The notes: generated from the sequence alone by a model not told the origin. A stretch of 24,598 bases of DNA from Acrasis kona (GCA_026419775.2 JAOPGA020001669.1:1-24598); one strand, 5' to 3'. Shown: positions 1 to 10,982, counted from the stretch's first letter. A program made the numbers and translations.

Positions 1-1228
1 GAAATATTAATGAGGCGAGCAACTACATTAACTTCCTTCTTATTTGGTCTCTTCAAACGTAAATATAGACAATTCAATCACTCACTCATGTATATTGGCC
101 AACAATTCCATTTTGAGGACTTGTATGGGCTGACACCATCAGTGTTCAACGTAAAGCTGAGCCCTCCTTTCTTTTTTGTAATGAACTCCGCAAACTCCTT
201 ATAGGATGAACCGCAATAAACATCATCAATAATACCCATGGACCTAGAGTACTCTTTGCGATAGTATTGACACTAAAAATATTGAATAGTACAAAACATA
301 AGGTTACGTCATCCCAGAAAGACTTTTGCAGCTTCTCAAGGAGTATCTCTGAAGGGTTTTTGAACAAAAAGTAATCATGAAGAACCTCTCCACATTTGCA
401 TTTCTCAGTAGCTGATCTAGATTTGCTATCTGAAGGCCTCACTGTTGTGGTCGAACACTTCTTACACAAGTAGTGCCGATCCATGTCACAGAGTGTCGTC
501 CCAAAATACTTAACAAACTAAATTGGTTCAGCGCGATGAGCACAGATGTTGCATACCATGTACTTTGATTTTGGAAGATTAGAGCCTGGAGGCAGAATGG
601 CATTAAGAAGAGCAAGGAGAAGATCAATACCGCTAAACGGAAGGGATAAACTATGAAGAACAAAGATCAGAACTTTTTTTGGTTAGAACATGAAGAAGGT
701 CTCAATTGTCATGGTTGTGAATACAGATAATTTGGACCCAGGGTACAACGGCTTTCCAAGATCTTTGTCCTCTTCTTCAAACTCAATTTTTGGAACGTAA
801 ATGTCTTTGGTTGTGTTTGATGCAATCTCCCTCATCAACTCTATAATGTTTTCATATTCGCTCTCACCCTCACGATGTTTCTCAAAATGATTTTCTGTAT
901 CCTTGTTCTCTTCTTTATCAACCTCATCATCGGAACTGTCGGAATCGTTGTCTTCTTTGTATCCTTCCCCATCCTCATGCATTCCATCAATCATGACATT
1001 GTCGGTTTGTTCTAAAGTTGTTGGATTATGTATTTCATTTTCAAATGTATCCTGAAACCCTCCAGACTCTTGTTGCGCGTCATTGTTGCTGTTTGATGAC
1101 ATCTCCTGTGCTTGAACTTCTTGTTCTTCTGACGTTTGTGGAAATACTTTGTGAAGGGTGTCTATTGAAAGTGTTTTGTCACCAAGCAACTTTAATCTCT
1201 TCCTCTCACGTTCAGAGTTACCCGACAT
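1..1228 (-). CDS. tnp2/CACTA-like DNA transposon transposase, 5' part (runs off the left edge)
   Basis: Minus-strand gene with four visible exons: 1228-690, 650-557, 517-308 and from 272 leftward. The introns are 39, 39 and 35 nt with GT..AG ends; an apparent in-frame TAG lies exactly at the end of intron 2 and is removed with it. The N-terminal ~150 residues are acidic and low-complexity. Then come a PLYPGS block, a LLLALLNAILPPGSNLPKS block, a zinc-ribbon-like stretch (CKKC then CKCG), and in exon 4 FTLNTDGVSPYKSSK followed by WPIYM. That order matches the N-terminal half of tnp2-type (CACTA/EnSpm-like) transposases, where the LNTDG motif begins the DDE nuclease region. A TGA at 80-78 would end the frame, but a GTGAGT donor at 85-80 sits just before it, so a fourth intron is likely. 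The rest of the catalytic domain is outside the window. Family assignment is by motif memory. Confidence 0.72.
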
Positions 1229-1290
1229 GTTGTGTTATGTTCTATTCCAGTATTTTGTAGCCAAGTTCAAATAGTCAACCAAAGTCAACA
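1229..1290. promoter_or_regulatory. 62-bp intergenic spacer between divergent starts of transposon-like genes
   Basis: The transposase start (1228, minus) and the coiled-coil protein start (1291, plus) are separated by only 62 bp, so both transcripts must start within or very close to this spacer. I see no clear TATA box. A shared promoter is inferred from the spacing alone. Confidence 0.4.
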
Positions 1291-2528
1291 ATGGTCCAAA
1301 CACTAAGCATCATCACAGTATCTGATAAGGAGATCAAGAGTATCACCAATGGTTCATTTAAAGAGCTTTCATCAAATAAGCTTAAGGCGTTGTTCAAACA
1401 TCACCATGATCAAGTGATTCAAGCTGAGAAGGTCAAAACGTACTCCACAAAAAAGGTTGATTTGATAGATGTTTTAAAGAAGTTAAAAGACACTGTATTC
1501 AAAGATTCACTTGAGCATCTAGTAAGGAATAAAAGATTGTCGTTTGATGAAACGGATGACTTGGAAGTGTCCACTCAAGCACAAGACATTCAAAAAACCA
1601 ACATCCACGAGGAGACAACTGAGTCAGAATCCAACCAAAAGATCAAAATTTTGATGAATGGAATTCACATTGCGGATGGGAGGTTGAGAACAAATTTGTC
1701 GACTACAACCTCAACAACAGTAGAGATAGTGTCAAACCTGGCTTTGAGGACAATGAATATAAGTATGATGGAAACCAGACCATTGGACAACTAATCGGTG
1801 CGTTTGCAACTTGGGACAAGGACCAAGTTGTTCTGCATTTACAAGAACCTGAACAACCTGTACATACAGCCCCACAAGCAGTCGTTCAAAACCTACAAAG
1901 ACAAAGGGAGGAGGATGAGCAACCGCTAAAGAAAGTGAGAACAGAAGAACCGTTACCTCCTACCATCACTTCACGAGACTCAAGGGATGATGAGGTTCAA
2001 ACATTGAAAGATCAAATTGTGAGTCTTCACAAACAATTAATTGAGAAGGACGCCACCATCAAGAAACTTACAAATTTGAACACACTGCTTCAAGAAAAGT
2101 GTGGCTCCGAGCATGGAATCCTACACAGGATCAAGGAGCTTGTAAAGAATGAAGAGAAAAGATTGGGATCGCATAAAGTAGAGGCTCCATTTGTGAAGTT
2201 GACATTTGACTCCAAAGAATACAATGTGCCGTCCAAAGAATTCAATGCGTTCTTGGCTATAGAGAAACAAAAGCCAACGGCCATCCTATTGTATTGCAAA
2301 CTGATACAGTTAAACCTTGCGGAGTATTACATGCCAAACGCAAAAGAGGAACCTGACGGCATTATTGTAAAGCAGAAAATGTCAAAGGAGATGGTAGAAG
2401 ATCTTTCAAAAGGGCTAAGAATCCATCCCTTATTCCGCGACGAGGATAGTTTGGTTGGGTTGATTGGAAGAGCCGCGGGAGTTGCGAGGGACCATGACAA
2501 AAAAGCTGCAGCGTCGACATCAAAATAA
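1291..2528 (+). CDS. coiled-coil protein, possible accessory ORF of the transposon; frame broken by one base
   Basis: Two overlapping frames make one gene. Frame 1 starts at the ATG at 1291 and encodes a lysine-rich then acidic region. Frame 2 is open from 1623 and runs to the stop at 2526-2528; it reads FDEWNSHCGWEVENKF, then a coiled coil (DEVQTLKDQIVSLHKQ...) and a C-terminal globular region of about 100 residues. Both sides of the join look coding. The break falls at AAAATTTT (1645-1652), where re-reading one T restores the frame, which suggests a missing T in the assembly or a real one-base deletion. No intron of the usual 35-42 nt fits. The C-terminal region vaguely recalls BEN-like domains, but I would not assign it. 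Its head-to-head position with the transposase suggests a second transposon ORF, as found in two-gene CACTA elements; it could equally be a host gene. Confidence 0.6.
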
Positions 2529-2572
2529 AAATTTATTCTTAAGAGCAGGAATTAAGTTTTGAACGCNTAACG

Positions 2573-2638
2573 AACAGTTGGGACAAGCACTTATAAATCT
2601 TTGTTATGAAAAAAGCAATCAAGTGTCTGACAACTGTT
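2573..2638. repeat. imperfect inverted repeat downstream of the coiled-coil gene
   Basis: AACAGTTG (2573-2580) and CACTT (2588-2592) recur in reverse complement as AAGTG (2621-2625) and CAACTGTT (2631-2638). A TAGTG lies shortly after at 2659-2663. Inverted subterminal repeats and a CACTA/TAGTG end are typical of CACTA elements, but the motif is short and the other end of the element lies outside the window. Position 2567 in this spacer is an N. Confidence 0.35.
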
Positions 2639-2784
2639 GTAATTTAAAAATTAACTCTTAGTGTTTTATACGGGTATTTTGTTGCTATTTATTATAAAGT
2701 CTATGAGTTACTTTTTTCGATGCATTGATGGATCCCAACAAATCAAGTAAATATAAATAAAAATTAGTTTTAATTATAGTACAT

Positions 2785-3087
2785 TTATGTATCTTTGAGA
2801 ATGGTTGTGCTTCCTTGACCTGGTGATGTCTTTTGGTGTCCGTGCTTGAAATCTGGGTTTTTTGGATCTACATTTTGGTTAGGTCCTTTAGTTCCCTCAT
2901 TAGCATCGACCTTTCCCTTATCGTTCAGTTGTCTTTCCTCACCATGGCTAACTTTTGTTTCTCCGGTTAGGTTTGGACCTCCAGAGGTATCAGTAAATCC
3001 TGGGGTTGCTGTTTCAGCCAAGCGATTTGCAGAGTAAAAGAATCCTCTACTTTGTAGTCTCAAGGTGTTGGTAAATTGCCTGATCAT
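2785..3087 (-). CDS. small protein with mitochondrial-type presequence, unknown family
   Basis: A 100-residue intronless frame on the minus strand. The first ~23 residues (MIRQFTNTLRLQSRGFFYSA) are rich in Arg, Ser and hydrophobic residues with no acidic residue, as in a mitochondrial targeting peptide. The rest is hydrophilic, with many Gly, Lys, Asn and Pro residues (KGPNQNVDPKNPDFKHG), and is probably disordered. It ends with TAA. I do not recognise the family; short disordered mitochondrial proteins with stress-related roles exist in fungi and plants, but nothing here proves such a role. It is convergent with the coiled-coil gene at 1291-2528, and an AT-rich spacer separates them. Confidence 0.5.
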   Translation of the reverse strand: MIRQFTNTLRLQSRGFFYSANRLAETATPGFTDTSGGPNLTGETKVSHGEERQLNDKGKVDANEGTKGPNQNVDPKNPDFKHGHQKTSPGQGSTTILKDT

Positions 3088-3626
3088 GTTTTGTTTTATT
3101 TTTGCTTTGTTTTGATGATTTACCCTATATTTATTTTTAGGAAGGAATTGTAATAAAGACCAAGAATGAAGAAAATCTTGTGATTCTTATTCCATCAATG
3201 TAGTTGTAGTGCGATTCGATAAAGTATCTCAGCAAATACAATCCTGTCCCTTTTATGTCTGAGCTAGTCCTCCGCTACATATTATACTCAACGTCATACA
3301 CTTGAATGCTCGTGTAAACTGAGATTCTTCTGGGTTGTACAACAACGCTAGATCTCGAGCACGGATAGATTTGATTAATAACATAAAAGAACATCTTAAA
3401 AAACTTCAGGTCTACAAGTCAAACAGTTTCAGAGTAGGAAATGGAAGTTACATAATGTCATGATGTGGTAACCCTATAATTATAATGTTTAAAATTACAT
3501 ATCCCACTTGTTTGTATGTACTGCGGGATGCGGACCTCTTGCAACTACATTTTCGTCCATCGGTCTTTAATTCTTTTTTGTATTAGGCTTAAATAGATCA
3601 GATAAAAATACCCGCACAAAACAAAA
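3088..3626. other. 539-bp intergenic region upstream of the methyltransferase
   Basis: AT-rich spacer between divergent genes. It contains one open stretch on the plus strand (about 3323-3463, 46 codons, starting DSSGLYNNARSRARIDLIN) without a start codon. That could be an exon of an unrecognised gene, but I could not find a convincing donor and acceptor pair. No RNA gene or long repeat is seen. Confidence 0.35.
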
Positions 3627-4436
3627 ATGAACGCAACACTCAAGAGATACGGTCGATTTTCAAATCTGTACGCAGAGAATGAACAATGTCACTCATACGC
3701 TCTAAATAGACCCGCGTATTCAAAGGCATTGTTCAAAGAAGTATTGAGTTTTCACAATGAAGTCGCCGACAACCAGAATCTTACGGCAGTCGATGTCGCT
3801 TGCGGTTCCGGTCAAGCAACAATAGGTCTTGTAGACGACTTTGATAAAGTTATTGGAATCGACCCATCTCTCCATCAGTTATCAAATGCTCGTTCGCATC
3901 ATAAGATAGAATACATAAACGCACTTGCAGAAAGTACCCCTCTCCAAGATGATTCTGCTGATGTTGTAACGGTCGCACAGGCCCTCCACTGGTTTGAATT
4001 TGAAGATTTTTTCAAAGAAACCAAAAGAATACTAAAGCCGAACGGCACGTTGGCTGTCTGGTGCTATAATTTGGGAGAGTTTGAAAATAAAGATGCTCAA
4101 AATGCTTTGGTTGAACTTTATAGTGTGGGTTTGTGTGGCTACTGGTCAACAAGAAGAACATATATTGATGACTGCTATACTAATGTCCAATTCCCGTTTG
4201 CTGATAAACGGGATTTAGTGGTTCAACATCCATTGACCATTACAATAAGGAACTACATTGATTTTTTGGCAACATGGGCCAGTGTTCAGAATCATAACAG
4301 ACAGAACCCAGACGAAACGTTACTGGAGGATTTTGAGGATACATTAAAAGAGATTTTTAACGCGGATGATGTAGAAACATTTCAAGTCAAGATGAAGTGG
4401 CCCATGCACCTACACCTAATGAGGAATGATAAATAA
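3627..4436 (+). CDS. class I SAM-dependent methyltransferase
   Basis: Intronless, 269 residues. The N-terminal ...YAENEQCHSYALNRPAYSK... block precedes motif I, VDVACGSGQ (residues 55-63), which binds S-adenosylmethionine. GIDPS (77-81) holds the acidic ribose-binding residue, and AESTPLQDDSAD with AQALHWF (101-123) covers motifs II and III. The length and the ALHWF block resemble the small Crg1/Tmt1-like methyltransferases of yeast and the uncharacterised Dictyostelium DDB_G0268948 type, some of which methylate small carboxylic acids or lipids. The substrate is not readable from sequence. Upstream is an AT-rich leader with a purine-rich run before the ATG. The 3' end is convergent with glycerol kinase, 35 bp apart, with AATAAA on each strand in the shared region. 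Confidence 0.85.
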   Translation: MNATLKRYGRFSNLYAENEQCHSYALNRPAYSKALFKEVLSFHNEVADNQNLTAVDVACGSGQATIGLVDDFDKVIGIDPSLHQLSNARSHHKIEYINALAESTPLQDDSADVVTVAQALHWFEFEDFFKETKRILKPNGTLAVWCYNLGEFENKDAQNALVELYSVGLCGYWSTRRTYIDDCYTNVQFPFADKRDLVVQHPLTITIRNYIDFLATWASVQNHNRQNPDETLLEDFEDTLKEIFNADDVETFQVKMKWPMHLHLMRNDK

Positions 4437-4471
4437 ATGTATATACCAATAAACTTTGTACAAAGAAGTAT

Positions 4472-6341
<1,870 letters not shown>

Positions 6342-6460
6342 TGTAAAAACTCGGTTGATGTCCAAAATAAGATTGATTGACAATCGAATAAAATCAAAAA
6401 CAAGGGATTGACGATACGTGGCAAGTGCAGGGCATAGTTAATATAACACTTGATTTTTAT

Positions 6461-7405
6461 TCACAAAATACCCCATGCAAAAGGATCGTTTTCATTTATA
6501 ATTAAAGTGGATTCCGAACAAACATGTGCACTACCTCTAATGGTTGGTATTACATAACCTGATTCAGCATCCAATTCATAACTGGCCTCGAATAAACTGC
6601 CTATAATACTTGACTGTACCCACTTCTCGCCTGGAGCGAGTTCAGAATCTGCCGCTAGACATGCAAGCTTTGCACTTGTACCCGTACCACAAGGTGAACG
6701 GTCGTAAGCACGGCCAGGGCATAAAACAAAATTACGACTATTGGCCACATCATCATCCGTGAATAATTCTACATGGTCAATCAATGACCCAAAAGAACCT
6801 GTTATTTGATTTTTCTCTAGTGCCTTCCGCACACGCCATGTATAATCTGTTAAAACTTCAACATTATTTTTATTTAAAATTAAATTGTGCTCTTTGATGA
6901 GGAAGAACCAGTTTCCTCCCCAAGCAATATCACCTGTTACTTGTCCATAGCCGTCCACGTGTAATGATATATTTCTACGGTATCGATAGCAAGGAACGTT
7001 ACGGACGCTAACGGTGTAATCATCGTGTAGCGTGGCAGTCACTGTTCCAACTGGAGTGTCAATGTTATGCGCCCCAGGGTTTATTCTACCGAGGTGAGCT
7101 AACGTTACAACCAGTCCAATTAATCCATGTCCGCACATTCCAAGATATCCTGCATTATTAAAGAATATCACTCCTGCACATGAATCTTTTGATGTAGGTT
7201 CTGTTAGAAGTGCACCTACAATGACGTCATTTCCACGCGGCTCCAAAATGGTTGCAGTTCTGTATTTGTCGTATTGGTTTTGCATGTCGGCAAGTCTTTC
7301 AGACATGGTACTTCCACTCAGTGTTGGGAAGCCATCAATCACAACTCTGGTAGGCTCACCACCTGTATGAGAATCAATAACCCTGATCTTCTGGGTTGTT
7401 CTCAT
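6461..7405 (-). CDS. 4-hydroxyproline 2-epimerase / proline racemase family, bacterial-like
   Basis: Intronless, 314 residues from [20 protein letters not shown]. Members epimerise or racemise the alpha carbon of (hydroxy)proline with two catalytic cysteines. Both are present: Cys91 in MCGHG and Cys239 in [11 protein letters not shown]. The eukaryotic trans-3-hydroxyproline dehydratases carry Thr at the second place, so this copy should be a racemase or epimerase. The [12 protein letters not shown] block matches bacterial 4-hydroxyproline epimerases as I remember them. The frame stays open for 39 more codons upstream, but that stretch is antisense to the first exon of the divergent gene at 7437, and homology starts at MRTTQ, so I place the start at 7405. 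Intronless among intron-rich neighbours, it looks like a gene gained from bacteria. A role in hydroxyproline breakdown is inferred. Confidence 0.92.
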   Translation of the reverse strand: MRTTQKIRVIDSHTGGEPTRVVIDGFPTLSGSTMSERLADMQNQYDKYRTATILEPRGNDVIVGALLTEPTSKDSCAGVIFFNNAGYLGMCGHGLIGLVVTLAHLGRINPGAHNIDTPVGTVTATLHDDYTVSVRNVPCYRYRRNISLHVDGYGQVTGDIAWGGNWFFLIKEHNLILNKNNVEVLTDYTWRVRKALEKNQITGSFGSLIDHVELFTDDDVANSRNFVLCPGRAYDRSPCGTGTSAKLACLAADSELAPGEKWVQSSIIGSLFEASYELDAESGYVIPTIRGSAHVCSESTLIINENDPFAWGIL

Positions 7406-7436
7406 TACAAAAAAACAATCGACCGTGTAGGACAAA
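7406..7436. promoter_or_regulatory. 31-bp spacer between two divergent start codons
   Basis: The epimerase starts at 7405 (minus) and the PH-like membrane protein at 7437 (plus). Transcription start sites and 5' leaders for both must either be extremely short or overlap the opposite gene. I see only an A-rich run and no TATA element. Confidence 0.5.
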
Positions 7437-8503
7437 ATGGAGAACCAGGCTGTTGAAGAGTCATACAACATTGTTTTGTCATACGCTATACCGTCTATTA
7501 TTACTTTTTCAGCAACATGCATACTTTTAATAGCAAGCGTTATTATTTTCTTCTACACAAATAGAAAATTAGCTTCCGAACGTAAATAATTAATTTGAAC
7601 ATAAGAATTTAATTCTTTAGGATTAGCAAGGTCTTCAGCGTTTAACACCGAGCATGTGTCAGTTCTATTAGAGGAAGATGCAGATAAAAACACTGAAGAG
7701 CCAGAAACAAAGGTCGATATAAACAAAACTCAACCACTCGATTATTATACTAGTACAAATCAAATGGGAGCAAAGATATACCACATTTTAGAAAAAGATG
7801 AGATTGTGTACTGGTGTGATGTTCCGTTGTATTATAAAAAGCACAAGAGAACTCTTTACAACAACTTTTCCTTTGGAAGTGTATCCATTCTTCAATCACT
7901 TCTTTTCGGTGCAATCTCCTCCGCGATCGTTGGAGATCTGGAAAAAGGCTTGTAAGTCACACAAGAAATATTCTCTTAATGTTAAAGGGTCACATCCTCG
8001 TTTGGAGCTGTTGCAACTATGGTTCCAATCCTCTTTTGCGTCCATTTAACATTATCTCTCCTTGATACAAACATTTTATATGCACTAACTAGCAATAGAA
8101 TCATTCTCTGGTTTGTTTACATTTTTCATTAACTCATCTAACATTTTAGCAAAAGAAAAGGTTTCTTTAGGAATAAACTTTTGTGCGTTAGTCATCCTTA
8201 CAGCGAAATTGATGGACTTATCGACGAACAAAACCTAATAGGAAGTAGTAACCGAAGTGAATGTGGTGACGTTTTGTTTTTGAAGAACAATAAAAACCTT
8301 ACGGATAATGTAGCCGCTGAAGAATGGAAGGTGGAAGTTGAGCCAGGGAACAAGCGATCAACACATTTAGGCTTCAAAGACATTGCACACGCAGATGAGG
8401 GTAAATGATTGTTTTAACATTATTAACATTTTTAGTTGAAGAGATTATTGCTGCAATGTTAGACGTTATTCATGCTACACCAACACATCCTCCCAGTGTA
8501 TAA
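7437..8503 (+). CDS. membrane protein with bacterial-PH (DUF304)-like domain, five exons
   Basis: Exons: 7437-7581, 7621-7951, 7988-8110, 8150-8400 and 8436-8503; the introns are 39, 36, 39 and 35 nt, all phases agree, and the protein is 305 residues. Exon 1 encodes a transmembrane segment ([20 protein letters not shown]) after a short acidic N-terminus. Next come an acidic linker, a [21 protein letters not shown] block and two hydrophobic segments (around [17 protein letters not shown] and [19 protein letters not shown]). [11 protein letters not shown] then matches the Y-x-LT-x-x-R-hydrophobic signature of bacterial PH (bPH/DUF304) domains, and GDVLFLK and the [14 protein letters not shown] helix fit the end of that fold. 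Such proteins have roles in membranes that are mostly undefined. The domain call is by motif, with no search. AATAAA overlaps the stop region. Confidence 0.75.
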
Positions 8504-8567
8504 TAAATTGAAATTAGATTTATATAACTATAACAAAACTAATTAAACATATTTCATTTTTTCATCC

Positions 8568-8650
8568 GCCCGTCTAGCTCAGTTAAGAGCATTCGGTAGA
8601 GCGTTGGACTTTTAATCCAATGGTCGGGGGTTCGAGCCCCCCGGTGGGCG
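8568..8650 (+). tRNA. tRNA-Lys(UUU) with a 10-nt D-loop insertion
   Basis: The acceptor stem GCCCGTC pairs with GGTGGGC plus discriminator G. The anticodon stem TTGGA/TCCAA encloses CTTTTAA (anticodon UUU), and the T arm GGGGG-TTCGAGC-CCCCC is standard. The D region reads GCTCAGT, then TAAGAGCATT, then CGGTAGAGC. Removing ten bases gives the universal GCTCAGTCGGTAGAGC. The insert itself contains GAGC, which can pair with the 5' D-stem GCTC. TTTT runs directly downstream (8653 onward) serve as the Pol III terminator. There is no insertion at the canonical 37/38 position. Confidence 0.95.
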
Positions 8651-8749
8651 TGTTTTCTTTTGTCCTCAAAACAAGGATTCTGATCTCACAGTGTAGCAGT
8701 GATGATCAATACAAGAATTACTCGAAAGGTAATTTATTGAAAAACAATC

Positions 8750-10318
8750 CTACACCTGTGTAGGTGTTATTAATGGCTCATCGATGGTGTCACGTTCAGA
8801 ATCATTCACTGATGCTGAGGGTGCTCTCCTAAATCTCCTTACAATCCACGCAGCACTTCCAAATAATAAATATAATAAAGTGATAAGGAACAAAACAAAA
8901 GCACATAGGGATACAAAGTAGTATGGATGCTTATGATTTTTATCAAAAAGTACGCCTCCTACCTTTGTAGATAACATCATACCAAGTGCACCTACCAAAT
9001 TATAAACACCCATAACAGAACCACGTACTTCTTTGGGCGCAGCATGAGATATCAAGGTGTTGCTTGCAACTAATGATCCTATTGAACTAATACCCATTGA
9101 AGCGATCCATAAATACACCCACCATCCATTTAAATGAGGTATGAAGAAGACACTACCAAAGGAGAGTGCGGAAAATAAAGATATTGCGCATAATAAAACT
9201 ACTTTGTTCATTTTATCGGCCAATCCACCTAGTAAGGGAGAAATAAATATACTAATAACACTTGCAATACCCAAGATCTGACCCGTTTTACTTAGAGCAG
9301 CAGCACTTGATAAGCCAGCTTCAGTCAGCTCCTGTCCTAGCCATAAGGAGTTGAATGAAGTTACCGTCAAGTCCATGCGACTAATGAATGCAGCAATATA
9401 AGATAACACAATAACAGGATCACGCATAGCAGTAATTGCTTCTGCGAAACTCTTGAAGAATTTTTTTATTCCACCCTCGTTTTTAATTTCTTTCTCCAAC
9501 TTTCTTTCTTTTAACTCCTTTCTGAACATCTCTCCATCATGAAGCAGAATTGTGGACAAAACACCGGCCGAGAGTAAAAAGACTGCAACAAGAGAATAGG
9601 TAATATAACCGGACTGTTGACTTGTGAAATATCCTCTTCCATCTTGAGATATCCATTTTGGAAGGTTGACCAAAACAAAGGAACTAAACAAAGAACCAAG
9701 ATTAATACAAAAACCAATCAAACCAGTCGCCTTCCCACGATCCTTTTCTACTGTATAGTCTGCGAGCGTTGCGAGATAAACAGAAAGAGATGCAGAAATA
9801 CCAAATGAACAAGCAAGACGGATTGCAAGAAGTGAATAAAAGTCATAACAGCTGGGAACAAATACAAATGATATTGCAGATGCTATAAAACCAATTACAA
9901 AGAGAGGCTTCCTGCTTTTAAGTACATCAGAAAGGGCTCCCCAAATCCATCCCATCAGAATGATCACCACTTCTGTGTAAAGGGAAATGTCACCCGTAAC
10001 CCTTCCTTGTTCTTCCTTTTTGATTTTCGCAAATGTTTGAAGGACATATGGGTTGGTCGAAGACAAGAATGCTAGCGACGCAATGAGCATGATGACGCTC
10101 AAATAATACGACCCGATATTGTAGTTTGATATTCCCTTCTTCTTTTGTATTATAAACAAAAATTTGTTCTTCCACGACACAGTCTTTGATGAATTGGCTG
10201 GCTGTGAGAATGGTGTATCTGGTTCCTTCTGATAAAAAAATTCTCCTGATGCGATTTCCGGAGCTCCCGCGACTATACTTTCTGTCTGATCAATAATCTT
10301 TGTGGTGCTGTACTTCAT
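8750..10318 (-). CDS. major facilitator superfamily transporter, 12 TM
   Basis: Intronless, 522 residues. A hydrophilic N-terminus of ~65 residues is followed by about six hydrophobic segments, a central charged loop (ELKERKLEKEIKNEGGIKKF) and about six more, the usual MFS 6+6 layout. The loop 2-3 signature is GALSDVLKSRKPLFVIG (canonical G-x-x-x-D-x-x-x-R-K), with its pseudo-repeat GGLADKMNKVVLL in the second half. An NLGSLFSSFVL stretch lies in TM5. It probably exports or imports a small solute at a membrane; the substrate cannot be read. TAG is the stop, followed within about 15 nt by AATAAA on the minus strand. The gene is divergent from the DUF4326 gene, about 210 bp apart. Confidence 0.9.
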   Translation of the reverse strand: MKYSTTKIIDQTESIVAGAPEIASGEFFYQKEPDTPFSQPANSSKTVSWKNKFLFIIQKKKGISNYNIGSYYLSVIMLIASLAFLSSTNPYVLQTFAKIKKEEQGRVTGDISLYTEVVIILMGWIWGALSDVLKSRKPLFVIGFIASAISFVFVPSCYDFYSLLAIRLACSFGISASLSVYLATLADYTVEKDRGKATGLIGFCINLGSLFSSFVLVNLPKWISQDGRGYFTSQQSGYITYSLVAVFLLSAGVLSTILLHDGEMFRKELKERKLEKEIKNEGGIKKFFKSFAEAITAMRDPVIVLSYIAAFISRMDLTVTSFNSLWLGQELTEAGLSSAAALSKTGQILGIASVISIFISPLLGGLADKMNKVVLLCAISLFSALSFGSVFFIPHLNGWWVYLWIASMGISSIGSLVASNTLISHAAPKEVRGSVMGVYNLVGALGMMLSTKVGGVLFDKNHKHPYYFVSLCAFVLFLITLLYLLFGSAAWIVRRFRRAPSASVNDSERDTIDEPLITPTQV

Positions 10319-10528
10319 GTTTTTGCGGGTAACATGAACCGGAGTTGCATTTGCCCAGAAATAATGTTACAACGATCCTCCGCATTTCCGGGGTTTATTT
10401 AATCAAAAATAAAATTAGACCTTCAACAAACTTTTTACACTCAACCTGTGCATCTTACAAGTTTCACCAGAAGGCAGCCAATCAACATTATATGATGTTC
10501 GCATATCGAACTTTACTAACCTCCACAA

Positions 10529-10982
10529 ATGAATAACAACGAAAGCAGACCCCAGACGTGCTTTTTTTATAACACTCCACAGGGATGCAGAAAAGGAAAG
10601 GATTGTACATTTCAACATGTTGAAGCTAAGAAGAGGGTGCCAACTAAAAATCCCTTTAATGGAGGAAGACAAGATTCGGAACTATCAACTTCAAAGTGGA
10701 AGCACATGGTTGTGCATTGCAAATCAAAATCGTATGATATCTACATTGGCAGACCGAATCCAAGTGTCCCTAACTCACAAAATGGTGAGTGGGGAAATCC
10801 CATTCAAAATGTCAGATGACATGTCTCGCTCCGACGTCATTAATGAATATCGTGAGTGGATAGCGACCAAACCACATCTTGTTGAAAAAGCAAAAACTGA
10901 GTTGCGTGGTAAGATACTAGCTTGTTGGTGCAGTCCCAAAGCATGTCATGGTGATGTACTAGCCCAAATCGCCAATGAGTGA
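10529..10982 (+). CDS. CCCH zinc finger + DUF4326 protein, two frames joined by an apparent +1 shift
   Basis: The first frame (10529-10801) starts MNNNESRPQT and has a CCCH finger (C-x8-C-x5-C-x3-H, CFFYNTPQGCRKGKDCTFQH), then VVHCKSKSYDIYIGRP and EWGNP. The second frame (10803-10982) continues FKMSDDMSRSDVINEYREW and ends LRGKILACWCSPKACHGDVL. Together they give the whole DUF4326 domain: DxYIGRP, WGNPF, YREW and CWCxPKxCHGD. The join needs one base skipped at CCC-A (10799-10802). A 31-nt GT..AG segment (10785-10815) would also join the frames, but it would delete the conserved WGNP and is shorter than any other intron here. The product would be 150 residues. DUF4326 function is unknown to me; CCCH fingers usually bind RNA. 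The break may be an assembly error, a programmed +1 frameshift or a mutation. Confidence 0.8.

Noticed and set aside
518-520. In-frame TAG in the transposase as a reassigned or read-through codon
   Set aside because: It is the last three bases of a 39-nt GT..AG intron whose removal keeps the frame; TAG is also the stop of the MFS gene.
7406-7522. 39-codon N-terminal extension of the epimerase
   Set aside because: It is antisense to the signal-anchor exon of the PH-like gene, lacks homology, and the family starts at MRTTQ-like sequence.
9617-9808. Small plus-strand frame inside the MFS gene
   Set aside because: Shadow of a clearly coding minus-strand gene, no start context or homology.
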